64,000 nucleotides of DNA from positions 1,384,524 to 1,448,523 of the forward strand of contig PTFA01000160.1 of assembly GCA_003342895.1 (NCBI GenBank). The letters are read 5' to 3'. Under the pieces are notes generated by a model. It did no database searches. It saw only the letters and a list, made by a program, of their open reading frames with translations, and had not been told where the DNA came from. The stretch is from Casuarius casuarius. Lineage: Eukaryota; Chordata; Aves; Casuariiformes; Casuariidae. Position 1 is the first letter of the stretch. Every line of letters begins with the position of its first letter. Positions 11,775 through 21,560 of the stretch are shown in pieces. Made by a program: the position numbers and the translations under genes.

Positions 11775-11975
11775 TCTGCTGTAAGCCCCTCTTTCAAAGG
11801 GTTTTATTACATACTTAGTCATAAAACTTTGCCTGGGGCTGACTTGGCAAACGGGGCCTCGGCCCGGAAGCCAAACCCTTTTCATTTTTTAATAACATTT
11901 CATGAAAACCCATTTGGCCCTTTGTAACTCAGACAGGTGGGAAAACAATAGAGCTTTCTATTTCCAGCTCCTCCG
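11775..11975. promoter_or_regulatory. AT-rich candidate conserved non-coding element
   Basis: About 200 bp with TTTTATTACATACTTAGTC, TTTTTAATAACATTTCATG and AACAATAGAGC (SOX-like AACAAT). It lies between the CpG-rich DNA of 10900-11770 and the island at 11960-12070. Confidence 0.35.
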
Positions 11976-12499
11976 CCGTGCCGGGCTGCTCGCGCCGGCG
12001 GCCGCGCGTCTGCGGCTCGAGCGGGACGCCGCTGCANCAGAGCCCTCGCGGTCGCAGCTGGTGACGTTACCGTGCTGGGCTCCGAGGACGAGGGCTGTTC
12101 TGGCAAAGCCCCGTGTTATTAAGGAGGCTACGAGAAATTAAACGCTAAATCCAAAGCTTCCAAGTCAGTCTGCTGGGAGGTTGTTTTTTCCCCACGCCAG
12201 AGCTGACTGCACGGGGCAGAGCGGCTTTGGCCGGCCCAGGTGCTCCCCACGCCAGCTCTCTGCCGGCTCCATGATCCTGGTCGTCTCCAGCACCTGCCCA
12301 CGAGTCCACATTTCCCACCTCAGCTCTCCAAGCAGCGGGCTGGGAGCTCCCGTCAGCTGTCCCGCTGCAGGGTCGTGGTCCCAGATGGATGCGGTGCCGT
12401 GAGGACAGCCCGGGGCCGGTGCCAGGGCCAGAGCAGGCGGGATAGGTAAGAGGAGGGGAGCAGGTAGTGGGACACCTTGTCTCAGCCCCGGTCTTCCCG

Positions 12500-13245
12500 T
12501 CCGCTATCCCTCCCCAGAGCTGGGACTAGCCCCTGCCTGCAGCAGCTTTCCCCTCCCGCGACACGAGCTGCCCGTCNGTGGTGGGAACGGTGGCTCGGAA
12601 AGGCTGTCCCCACGGCCGGGGGTCTCCCGGCACGGCGAAAGCCGGCTGTTCGCCGGGGCACTACACAGCCAGGTCCCCGGCTCCGGGCTTCAGGAGCCGC
12701 CTCCCGCCCCTCGCAGGCCACGGAGGCCTTCGGTCCGCTCCTCGCCCATCTCACGTCCACCTTTCCCGGACATCTTCCCTCCTCTGCTGACCAAGACTCA
12801 GCCTTCCAGCCACGTGAAACAGAGGGGGAAGANGTCCCAGCGCTAAACATCCCGGTGCTACGGGAACGGGCCGCGGGGCAGCCCAGCCGCCTTCTGCAGG
12901 ACGCGGGCTCTGCCCGGGAGCTCGCACCGCGGGCGGACACGGGACNCGTCCGGACGGGACCAGGCTCAGGAGACCCAGGAGGTGCCGTGATTCAGTCTGC
13001 ACCAGCTGCACTGAGCAACCAGGAGCATTTTTTTCGCAGAAAACTGTTTCTCCNGCCCTCCTTGGATGGCCGGCAGTGCCGTCCTCGCGTCCCCCGCCAC
13101 CGCTCCCACCGCGGTGCCGGGTCCCNCCGGCGCATCCCCATGCTCCTTCCTGCCCTCGGGGGTTCGGAGGCGCGAAAGCCGGCTCGGCACCCGGGATGAA
13201 GCCGTCCCGGGGAGCCGCGGGGAGCCTGCAGCTGCCAGGAGGCTG
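12500..13245. promoter_or_regulatory. CpG island, about 750 bp
   Basis: CpG density is sustained across the whole segment. A 240-codon forward frame spans it (12477-13199) but contains several Ns. Its reverse complement is also open for 152 codons, as expected of GC-rich DNA. No domain or family is recognised, so it is not called as a gene. Confidence 0.6.
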
Positions 13246-13249
13246 ACAT

Positions 13250-13350
13250 AGAGTTCAAAGACGTGTTAGATGGGGCTCTTGGCACCAGGCTCTGTTTTTA
13301 CAGCTTGTGCGTTAATGCTACCAAAGTTTAAACAATTGCAAGGGACCGAA
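13250..13350. promoter_or_regulatory. AT-rich block between CpG islands
   Basis: About 100 bp with GTTCAAAGACGTG, GCGTTAATGCTACC and AAAGTTTAAACAATTGC (SOX- and homeodomain-like). CpG-rich DNA flanks it on both sides. Confidence 0.3.
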
Positions 13351-13529
13351 AGCCGCGAAGGGAAGGTGCGTGCCGGGTTTGGGGCGGCGGGATGGCCGAG
13401 CGCCCGCGAGCCGGGGCTGCAGCCGCNGGCGGAGACGGGCCGGGCGGGGGAAGCGGTGTTTGCACGGGTACCAGCCGCAAACGCGCGCCCGGGGAGAGGG
13501 CTGCTTGAAAGGGTTCCTGTCGCCCCTGC

Positions 13530-13720
13530 AAGGTCAATGGAAGAGCAGCCGGGTGCTCTTTTAATTGAAAATATTTATAAAAATCATATGGCTAAAAAAT
13601 CAGCCTGGGTCAGTCCCGTCATTGCTGGCAACCTGAAAAAGATTGGAACCGACGTGCTTTTTCCATCTATGAAAGCTTTGGTTTCAACCAAAAAGCATCC
13701 CGACAAAATATGCTGTTTTT
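13530..13720. promoter_or_regulatory. AT-rich candidate conserved non-coding element with nuclear-receptor half-site
   Basis: AAGGTCA, an extended nuclear-receptor half-site, lies at 13530-13536. A CATATG E-box lies at 13585-13590, and TTTTAATTGAAAATATTTAT is just upstream of it. The block is sharply bounded by CpG islands at 13360-13500 and 13730-14080. Binding is inferred from motifs only. Confidence 0.4.
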
Positions 13721-13729
13721 TCCCAAGGC

Positions 13730-14085
13730 GCACGATCCTGGCGGGGTTCCCGCGGGCCGGGGACGCTGCGGCCGGAGCGGGCCGGAGGAGCAGCCCATCA
13801 GCCGGGAGCCCGGGAGCCGGCACGGGCACGGGAGCAGCCATGCTTGGCGCCGGGCAGGAGCGCGGCACGTCTCTTCGGAGCTCCTCTGCCTCCCGCCCGC
13901 ATCGCCCGCACTCGGCAGGTCTCGGCCGCCTCCAGCACCCGCGGCGTGAAGCCCAGCTCGGTGTCTATTTTGTGTCTATTTTACGTCTATTTTGACATAA
14001 AATACCCGGCAGGACCGGCGCAGCCGGCGCGCGGCGGGTTTGGGGCTCGGCGTCGCGGGCCGCCGTGCCGTTTTCTGCCTGTGCT
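13730..14085. promoter_or_regulatory. CpG island
   Basis: CpG-dense on both sides of a short AT-rich 11-bp tandem repeat (13961-13993). No exon was recognised. It forms one tooth of the alternating CpG/AT pattern seen through 3.4-32 kb. Confidence 0.5.
13961..13993. repeat. 11-bp tandem repeat, 3 copies
   Basis: GTGTCTATTTT at 13961 and 13972 is followed by the variant ACGTCTATTTT at 13983. The exact period is 11. It is an AT-rich microrepeat inside a CpG island. Confidence 0.9.
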
Positions 14086-14089
14086 GCGC

Positions 14090-14410
14090 TGATGCTTTTA
14101 AAATGATGTCACTCGAGCGCCACTTTTTAGAGGGCTTTAGGAGCAGTTTAATGCCAGATCTGTGTTTGAAAGGTCGGAGTTATGAGTCTGTCAGCATTTC
14201 CATTACAGGGCCTGATTAATTTGGGGGTACGGGGCAGGGTTAGGAGTTGTCATTCCAGATGTGAATTTTTGTTTTAATTCCTCTTAAAAAAATAAAAAGG
14301 TTTAAATCCTCTAACTTTGTGTTTTCCCTTTCAAAGCAAAGAAAATATGTGCTGCCCGGGTCTGTTTTGTTTTCGCTGCATAGCTGCAAATGCACTTTGC
14401 CAGGTTCANG
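14090..14410. promoter_or_regulatory. AT-rich candidate conserved non-coding block
   Basis: Two adjacent parts. The first (14090-14240) has AAATGATGTCACTCGAG (CRE/AP-1-like TGATGTCA) and CCTGATTAATTTGG. The second (14255-14400) has GTTTTAATTCC and AAAGGTTTAAATCC. A CpG-rich segment follows from 14420. Confidence 0.35.
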
Positions 14411-15439
14411 GCCAAAGGTGCTTTCGCGAGAACCGGGCTGGCTCGGCAGGATCCCCCCGACCCCGGCCTGCGGATCCCGCCGCNGGCTCCAGAGGTGCCG
14501 GGAAACCCGCCGGGCTCCGGCGCGGAGCAGCGCAGCCCTGCAGCGGAGCGGGGAACCTTCTCCCCGGAACAACGTGCAGCCCCGGACACCCAGGTCCGGC
14601 AGCCCCGGTGCCGGATGCCTCAGCCAAGACACAGCAAATCCCGTGGCAAAGACGCGCAGGACACGGGAGGACTTTCTTCCTAACCCCAAGTAGCCACTGC
14701 TCGTTTTAAATCTTGCACAAGGAGAGAGTTTTTCCAAGACGTGGCCAGGGGGATCCTGTGAGAACGACTTCCTTGGAAAACGCAGGTGCCACAGTTTTCC
14801 ATGGAGAAGCTTCCCATGGGAAAAAATCGACACGAAGCGCTGTGCTTCGAGGCGGCCGCGCTCCCGATCGCAGCACACACGTGGTGGGACCTGGCCGGGG
14901 ACGTGGATGGCGCCTGCCGGAGCATCCCGGCGGATCTCGCGCCGGGCCGTAGGTGCCGGTGCTGGGACCGCGGGAAGAGCGCGGGATGGTGCCCTGCCGG
15001 CAGCGCGGCCACGCGGCCCCCGGGGCCGGGGCAGAGCCAAACCGGGCCAACCTTCCTGCGGGATGGGAAATGTCGCGGTTCCCACCGATGGTTTAGCCTT
15101 TCCGAAAAGCAAATTCTCAACATATCGTGTTAAAGATAAAAACAGGAGCTAAAATAACAGACTTTTCCCAGGAGGGAGGTTCTGGTGTCCCTTGTCCGCT
15201 CACGTCATGGGGGGGGATGCTCTTGCCCCCCGGCACCCCGCGGAGTCCTCTGCAGCTCCGCTCCGCTCCGCCTCACTCGCACGGAAAGTCCCTCGTGTTA
15301 ATTGCGTCCTCTGTAAAACGCATTTTCTGTTAACATTTCTGTCTTTCATCTTCCTAAATGCTCCCCCGACACCTTTCTCTTGTGTTTCACATCACAAGAG
15401 CAGACAGGCACCGGTACACCTCATTTATATCTGCGCACT

Positions 15440-15745
15440 GTCTAAGCCCCCCCCCCGACGCGGTGCTTTTCCGCTGCATCCCCAGCGGCCGGCGAGGGGA
15501 GAAGGACGGAGCTCCCAGGCCCGGCCAGCCCGGACCCGAGCCGGTATTTCGGGTGTTTGGGAGCGCTGGTGGGATGCGTCCTCCCTCCTCGCGGGGATGC
15601 TCGGGTTGCCTGTTGATCCCCTTCTCCCGGGGCAGCGGGAGGCGAAGGGACTTGCCCAGGGCCGGGCAGCGGTGTCGGAGCGGGGGCCGCGCCGAGGTCT
15701 CGCCCCGCGGCCGCAGCACCCGCCGGCCCAGGGAGCTCCTTCAGC
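15440..15745. promoter_or_regulatory. CpG island
   Basis: CpG-rich from the C-run at about 15450 to 15740, then an abrupt change to AT-rich sequence (TGACTTAATCATTAC) at about 15765. No gene signal beyond composition. Confidence 0.5.
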
Positions 15746-16161
15746 GGGAGGCCCGCTGGTTTGTGTGACTTAATCATTACAAGGAACTTAATGTGCAACG
15801 AAAGCAAGGTGCGAGAGAGATGAAAATATGTTTCCTCTCTTTAATAGCAAAACAGAGGCGACGCTTCCCACCTGGCTGGAGGGTGCCCACTCCCTGCCGC
15901 ATCCCTGCGTCCCAGCCGCATGCCGCCGCGGCCCTGGGAGAAAGCTGCCATCGCTGCCCGTGGCCTGGGGCGGTGACAGAGAGGTGACAGACTCGGGGTG
16001 TGAGAGACGGGCGCAGAGCTCGCCACAGACGGACGCAAAAGCGCCAGGGTCACTGCAGCTGCCTGGGGCTCCGGGAGGGGCTGAGGGATGCTGAACTTCC
16101 TTTCATCGCCATCTTCTCACTCCAAAATCTGCCTGGCGGCTTTTCAGCTCTTTGCACAGAG

Positions 16162-16200
16162 ATTGTTGTTGTTGTTGCTGCTGCCACCGCTGTTGTTGCC
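16162..16200. repeat. Imperfect GTT/GCT triplet repeat
   Basis: Short run of GTT, GCT and GCC triplets. In forward frames it encodes short runs of Val/Ala or Cys, which makes the open frames here look protein-like without being genes. Confidence 0.75.
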
Positions 16201-16282
16201 AGGGAAAAAGTTGCAAATACTCTTCCGATAAAGGCTGGCTGGGTACCGAGCGTGGCGTCAGCGTTTTCCAGCGCAGCCCTGG

Positions 16283-16342
16283 GCGCAGGCTGGGGGACGC
16301 AGGCGCAGGCTGGAGGACCCGGGCACGGGCTGGAGTCCACAG
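16283..16342. repeat. 20-bp imperfect tandem repeat, 3 copies
   Basis: Units related to GCGCAGGCTGGAGGACCCGG start at 16283, 16303 and 16323 with period 20 and several substitutions. It is a small diverged minisatellite inside CpG-rich DNA. Confidence 0.8.
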
Positions 16343-16965
16343 TCAGAGGTGGAAAACCCAGATACCTGCAGGGGAGGCAAGACAAGCTGGAGGCAGCAGT
16401 AACGCGCCCCGCCGCGCACCACCCCGCCGACAGCGACGGCCTCCGCGGCCGCGGCACCTGCCTGCGTTTCTGGGGGAAAAAAGAGCATCTCAAGGACTTG
16501 GCTGGGGTCAGAGGGAGAGAAGAGGATGGCGAAGGTTCACCGCGAGGCGGGCAGGAAAACTGCTGGCGCGGAGACGGCAGGGCCAGCTGGGGGGCTGCGT
16601 CCTCCACATGCTCTTTTTACACGGCCGTGGGCTGCCCACGCAGCCGGATCCGTCCCTGGAGCGGTGCCAGGGCTCCCGGGAGCCGCGGGGATCGGGGGGC
16701 ACCTGCCCGGGAACGTGGTGGTCCATCACCCCTCCATCCGCCGGCGGGGTTACCGAGATGGGCGCCCGGACCTCCTTCCCTGGAAATTCGTGCTCCCTTG
16801 TTCGGGGAACTGGAGGAATTGCTGACACCAAGGAAAAGTGCAGGAAAAACGCGGTTGAGAAATCAGGGCAGGATCAAGGAAAGGGAAGCGGTTTCCCAGC
16901 GCCGGGTGTCGTTGCGGGATCTGACGGTGCTGTTGGCAGTGACGGCTGCTGCCTGCCGCTGCCCA

Positions 16966-16995
16966 CCCAAAGTCGCCCAAAGTCGCCCAAAGCGG
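16966..16995. repeat. 10-bp tandem repeat, about 3 copies
   Basis: The unit CCCAAAGTCG recurs with period 10, the last copy being diverged. No function is evident. Confidence 0.8.
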
Positions 16996-17641
16996 CCGTT
17001 TCGCCGAGGCGACGGCTGATGAAGCGCCGGAGCCGCCTCGGGGGCGGGAGGGGAGCTCGCCCGCCGGCCCCGCCGCTAATCCCGGCTTTGTGGAGGCGAG
17101 CTCGCGCCGAGGTGACGGGCCCCCAGATGGAAAACGGAATTCCCAACTCCCGTCACACGTTTTTTCCACAGCTTTTGTGCATTTTCCCGTCTCCCTTTTT
17201 CTGCCGGTTTCCCCCTGGAGCACGGGGAGCAGATGTGGGGGGAAAGGGCGGGGAGGGGGCCCCGGTCGCCGACGGAGCCGGCCGTGGAAACCCAAGGGAG
17301 GGCGCGGGAGCAGCAGGGGATCCGGCCAGCGAGAGAAAACGGGTCGTTTTTCAAAGTGATGAATGGGAGGAAAAGAAAGTGGAAAGGCGAACAAGGGAAG
17401 GAGAAGGGAACTGATCTGCAGATAAAGTTTTCGGGACACTTAAATAAACATCTCAGCCAGTGGCGCAAGGGGCGGGAGACGGAGGGGGGAGACGTGCGAG
17501 CTGGGCGATGCTGGGAGCGTTTCAGCAGGACGCTTCAAATAAACAGCGTTAAAAACACGCGCGCCGGCCGGGAGAGGGGCTTTCCTCCGAGATCCCCCCG
17601 CGTCTCCGGCCCGGCCCGTGATCCGCAGCCTTTGCAGCGTC

Positions 17642-17699
17642 CCGTGGCACTGGGACGAGCCGGTCCCTGCTCCGTGGCACCGGGACGAGCCGGTCCCCG
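17642..17699. repeat. 30-bp tandem duplication
   Basis: The 30-bp unit beginning CCGTGGCAC at 17642 is repeated at 17672 with few differences. It is followed by a short GGTCCCC-type repeat. It lies about 125 bp upstream of the left arm of the inverted repeat. Confidence 0.85.
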
Positions 17700-17824
17700 C
17701 CGCGCAGCCCCGGTCCCCGGTCCCCGGCAGAGGAGCGGAGGCGGCGGAGCGACCCGGCCCGTCGCACGCCGCTGCCTCCTGCCACGTCTGCTGCCTTCGG
17801 AGAACAAAAGAGCAAAGGGGGAGA

Positions 17825-17883
17825 GCAGAAACTGCCGAGCCATTAAAAACAAAAATGAAAGCCCATCAACGAATTAATACAGC
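17825..17883 (+). repeat. Left arm of a 59-bp inverted repeat (regulatory-like element)
   Basis: The 59 bases here match the reverse complement of 18372-18430 at 54 of 59 positions (counted by hand). A 30-base core at 17835-17864, CCGAGCCATT through GAAAGCCC, is identical. The arm contains CATTAAAAAC and GAATTAATAC, which are homeodomain-type AT-rich cores. Similarity stops sharply at both ends. The block continues rightward (to about 17970) as AT-rich sequence not shared with the other arm (TTAATAATTAGGGG, CATTAAATTGC). Confidence 0.95.
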
Positions 17884-18371
17884 ATTAAATGTTAATAATT
17901 AGGGGACTGTAAACATTTATGGGAACAGATTAAAGCCAAGTTCTGCTCCATTAAATTGCTCACGTGGCCTGTGCTCTGCACCCACCTCCGGAGAGGAAGA
18001 CGGGGGAGCAGAGCCGGTTTGGCCACGGGGGCTCTCGAGCCTCCTCCCTGCACCCCCAGCCCGGCCGCTCCCAGCGGCTTCGGCTCTGCCCCCGGGACCC
18101 TCCCGCGGCTCCGGCCGGGAGCCCCCGGCTGAGGAGCTGCTTCCCCCTTCGGAGACGGCCCCCGGTGGCTCCGCTCACGGTGCTCTCAGCTGCAGGAATG
18201 CGTAGTAAAGCGAGAAAATCATTTAAATTATTTGAAAAGCAGAAATCCTCGAGTCGCCCAGTATGGGACGAGGGCCCAGGCGTCCGGCCCAGCGCCCCTC
18301 CGCTGAGCTGCGCTTTGCAACGCGCTCTCCTTCCCTGCCTCCCGTATCCTCTGCTCCCTGTCGCACCCCGG
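17884..18371. other. 488-bp spacer of the inverted repeat
   Basis: The spacer has three parts: AT-rich sequence to about 17970, a CpG-rich segment at 18000-18180, and a second AT-rich/CpG-rich alternation. The AT-rich part at about 18205-18255 contains AATCATTTAAATTATTTG. No credible open frame or RNA gene is seen. Confidence 0.6.
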
Positions 18372-18430
18372 GCTGTATTAATTCATTTTGGGGCTTTCAT
18401 TTTTGTTTTTAATGGCTCGGCAATTTCTGC
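18372..18430 (-). repeat. Right arm of the 59-bp inverted repeat
   Basis: On the reverse strand this repeats 17825-17883 with five substitutions and no gaps. One substitution is a C/T difference in the outer end; the other four cluster near the inner, spacer-facing end between the shared core and the shared GAATTAATACAGC. A run of identical core flanked by changes fits selection or recent conversion better than neutral drift, but two copies cannot decide this. Confidence 0.95.
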
Positions 18431-18599
18431 GAGGTGCCGCGCGGCGGCGGCGGGGGCAGGCTGGATTTTAAGGAGACCGGACCGGGCTCCATCAGCTCCG
18501 GAGCAGGCGCGTGGATGCAGCGAGAGGCCGCGCGGCGATAAACCCGTCAGGATGCGACAACCACCCCTTTCCGCGGGAGTGGCGGGGAGCCATGATCGG

Positions 18600-18910
18600 A
18601 AATGTCGTATTTTGAGCATCTGAGCAGCAATAATGCCACAATTAATCACCCAAACCAACCCGGTGATCCTTTTTATTTATTTGCGTTATTTAGGCAGCGT
18701 TTGAAGCCAGGCAATGTGAGAACGTGTGTTTCAGCGTGCCAAGCGCAGTTAGCATATCTCCCGGACATCTAAATTACCTTTCCATGTGTCCACGCATTGC
18801 TATTCTGTATTCAGGGTTAATTAGCCCACCAAGAAAACTTTATTAGAAATACGCGGAGGACATATTATAAAGCGTTGTGCTGCAAGAACCATGTTGTGCA
18901 CCATGCAGCA
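18600..18910. promoter_or_regulatory. AT-rich candidate conserved non-coding element
   Basis: About 300 bp with ACAATTAATCACCC, TTTTATTTATTTGCG, GGGTTAATTAGCCC (a near-palindromic homeodomain-type site) and CATATTATAAAGCG. No coding frame longer than a few dozen codons crosses it. It lies 170 bp from the right arm of the inverted repeat, so 17.8-18.9 kb forms one dense cluster of such blocks. Confidence 0.4.
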
Positions 18911-19059
18911 GCATTTATACGTGGCTTTTTTCACATTAATGGAGCCTATGGCAAGGGTTGGGAAAAACTTTGGAAAAGGTAGTTTTCAGAGAAAGAAAAG
19001 AAAGAAAACCTTGCCCACGTTTTTCCTCTCCTGTTTTTGCATTACTTTCACCCCCATTT

Positions 19060-19225
19060 TCCGAGGGGAGCGGAGGGGCCGAGGCGATTTACCCCTCCGC
19101 GCTCGGCGAGCCGCGGGCAGCAGACGGCCCTCGCCGGCCCTCGCCGCGCGTCAGGGACCAGCCCCGGTCCCTCGCAGCCCGCGAACACGAGCTGCTACGC
19201 TGCGGGCACGGCAGAGACGGTGGGT
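19060..19225. promoter_or_regulatory. Short CpG island
   Basis: CpG-dense segment (GCGCTCGGCGAGCCGCGGG, CTCGCCGCGCGTC) between AT-rich flanks. The following 19240-19500 is AT-rich with no gene signal. Confidence 0.5.
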
Positions 19226-19499
19226 GCTTCTTCCTGCTCACACAGGATAAAAAATGTTTTATTTTTATCATTTTAATCAACATTTCTCAGGAGATAGTTT
19301 CTATTTTTTCAGCAAAACTATTCTTAACAGATGCATTCTTCTTTTAACTGGAAGCTCTTTGGTTTTTTTATGCCAAATCTTTTCTGAAAATGTGATTTTT
19401 CGGGAACATGTCTTCATTTGCCAAAAAGCACTCTGAAAACTTCGCACCAAAATTTTTCCTGTTTCAGTGAATTACTTTTTGAATAAACAAATGTAAGTT

Positions 19500-20480
19500 A
19501 ACCTTAGGCCTCTGCCTCGGCACCACCTGGCCCTGGGCCTCCTTGCTTCACTCCAGAGCTGGCTTCTCTACCCATTGCTCATGGTTTCTGCTACAAACAA
19601 TCATTTTTTTCAAGTCCATGACCGAATCACCCATGGAATTGGAGGAATTTGTCAAGAATTCATGCTTTGTTATGAACATCTTTGTCTGCAGACTAATTCC
19701 CACCGGCAATTGCTATCAGTCCCTCGTTTGACAGGCAGAACAGCCGCATCCCATAGCCATCGCTCTTGTTCCCCAACTAAATCCCTTAAGCCTCATCAAA
19801 TGCTTGCATTTTCACCGAAAAAGCAGCTTCTTTTGTCATAAAGGCCAGACACGGGGCATGCCTCGCGCAGACCTGCTGCAGAGGGCATTAACCTGGCATG
19901 GAAAACCTTTAGTTTGATGCTACCAAAGTCCCCGTCTGGGTATCCACGTGCATCAGTCACGGATCTGGTGTGGATCATGCAGGAACAGGACAACTCCTTC
20001 CCAGACAGCAGTGCACGGCCCGGACACGAGCAGCCGGCCAGCAGCAAGACCTGCAAAACGCTGAGCTGTGCAATAAGAAACGCACCACGACACAACACGT
20101 TAACGTCACCTTCGCCACCAGCCCCTGCCTGGCCCGGACGGGGGTCTGTGCCCTGCAGGGCCCTTGCAGCCACGGGAAAATACTGCCGGCGATGTAACAC
20201 CAATAACGTCGCCTGTCTGCTTGGGGTCACTGTTACTGCCAGCAGCATCCGTCCATCTGCCGATAGACCGAAGCTGCAGAAGTGGTGGTGGTAGGTACCT
20301 GCTTCTCCTTCTTTAACGGGGAGCAAATCTGCGCCTGTGGTCACCACCCGCCAGCAGCAGCCTGTGCACGAGCTTTGCACGGCCCCTGTTTCTGCAGGCT
20401 GATTTAAAGCTCGCCTCACCTACGGACGGTGCTTTTCTTCCACGGCAGCTTAAGCTTTAGCGAGAAAACTGCCCTGTTCC
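19500..20480. other. Intergenic spacer
   Basis: Mixed-composition DNA. The 207-codon reverse frame (19796-20419) and 126-codon forward frame overlap and look like no known protein. I see no RNA gene or transposon. Confidence 0.5.
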
Positions 20481-20489
20481 TGGCTGCAG

Positions 20490-20820
20490 CCAGTGCCGCC
20501 CTCCTGCCCGGGCACCGCGGCTTGCTGCTGGGATGGGATGGGCTGGGATGGGGCGGCTCCTGCCCGTTCCCGTGGGATGGGCGCACAGCGCTGCTGCCCC
20601 GCCGGAAAACCCCGTCTCCCGCCGGGATCTCGCGCCACGGGCGGCCGGCAGAACAAGGCCGGTCTGTGCGACCGGCGGGAGCGGGGACACGCGGGCCCCA
20701 CGGCGGCCCGCAGCCCGGCCGCGCCGGCCCGTGTTGTTCTTGGCCGCTCCGTGCCGCGGGATGCGGCGCGGGGTCCGCGGCGGCGGGGGCCCTCCGCCAT
20801 CGCGAGCTTCCTGCTGAGGA
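20490..20820. promoter_or_regulatory. CpG island
   Basis: CpG-dense (GGCGGCCCGCAGCCCGGCCG, GCGGGATGCGGCGCGGGG). It ends abruptly at an AT-rich block. Multiple frames are open on both strands, so no gene is called. Confidence 0.6.
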
Positions 20821-20829
20821 CCGTTCAAG

Positions 20830-20965
20830 GGCAGCCCTTGTAGCAGATCTAATTATACAAACAATTTTGTTCTGCTTCTCCAAATAAACACAGCGAGGTC
20901 TGCGGGACACGGCACGATGGGAAATTAGAAACGAGAATGCCTGCTAATGGGCTCCTTAGCTGCAG
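20830..20965. promoter_or_regulatory. AT-rich candidate conserved non-coding element
   Basis: Contains GATCTAATTATACAAAC, AACAATTTTGTTC (palindromic SOX-like AACAAT/TTTTGTT pair), GGGAAATTAGAAACG and CCTGCTAATGGGC. It lies between CpG islands. Confidence 0.35.
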
Positions 20966-21059
20966 GGGTAAACAGACGATCTGAAAAGGCCCCGGCCGCC
21001 CCCCGACATATCCACCCGCTCCTCTCCCCTCTTTCCTCTCCACCTCCTTGCTCCCCCCC

Positions 21060-21205
21060 GTTGCACCAAATATTAACAAAGCTTGCAATTTAATCAAATC
21101 TCTGAACTGTGAAAGGAGACTTCTGTAGATTTGATTTCAAGGTTTTTTCCCCGTTAAGATTTGCATTGAGAAAATTAGATTAAAATCCTGCATGTGAAAG
21201 GAAGG
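21060..21205. promoter_or_regulatory. AT-rich candidate conserved non-coding element
   Basis: Contains ACCAAATATTAACAAAGC (SOX-like AACAAAG), GCAATTTAATCAAATC and GAAAATTAGATTAAAATCC (TAATC/GATTA cores). GC-rich DNA with C and G runs begins at 21205. Confidence 0.35.
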
Positions 21206-21560
21206 GGGGTGGGAACAGGCATGGACGGGGGGGGGAGGAGGGGGCGAAGAGGGGGCCGACGTCCAGCCGGCCGAGGCGAGCGGGGGTGGGCATGGGGCAA
21301 GAGCGGGGCACCCCCCCCCGCCGCCCCACGCAGCCCCGCTCTGCCCCGGGGTGCAGCACCCAGGGTCTCCGTCGGAGCCGGATGGGCGCCGGGGCGATAC
21401 TGGTGACGCCGGTCAGCAGCCCCCGAGACCAACCCACGTTAGCACCGAAGAGGGGGGCGATGTGACCCCAGCCCTCTGCAACGCCGTGGTGCGGCCCCGC
21501 TGCCCGGAGGCTTCGGTGCCTGCTCCCAACTCGGCATCCCACCGTCCCCACCGGAGAGGG
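21205..21560. promoter_or_regulatory. CpG island with G and C runs
   Basis: GC-rich with several runs of seven or more G or C. The 160-codon reverse frame crossing it matches no family and overlaps an 88-codon forward frame. Confidence 0.5.

Larger units (their letters stand above)
16230..17340. promoter_or_regulatory. Long CpG-rich segment
   Basis: About 1.1 kb of CpG-rich DNA. The two longest open frames of the window (420 codons at 16152-17414 and 339 codons at 16000-17019) overlap here in different forward frames, with 229- and 185-codon frames on the other strand. Open frames on both strands point to low stop-codon frequency. No domain, signal peptide or family motif was recognised. Confidence 0.55.

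Noticed and set aside
11064..11927. 287-codon forward frame
   Set aside because: GC-rich low-complexity translation interrupted by several Ns, with 167- and 232-codon reverse frames over the same DNA. No family resemblance.
14240..15112. 290-codon reverse frame
   Set aside because: Crosses an AT-rich block and two CpG-rich segments, contains Ns, and shows no domain. Forward frames of 115-130 codons overlap it.
16000..17414. Longest open frames in the window (420 and 339 codons, forward strand)
   Set aside because: They overlap each other in different frames, and reverse-strand frames of 185-229 codons are open over the same DNA. The region is CpG-rich, contains triplet and 20-bp repeats, and gives Arg/Gly/Pro-rich peptides without a recognisable domain.
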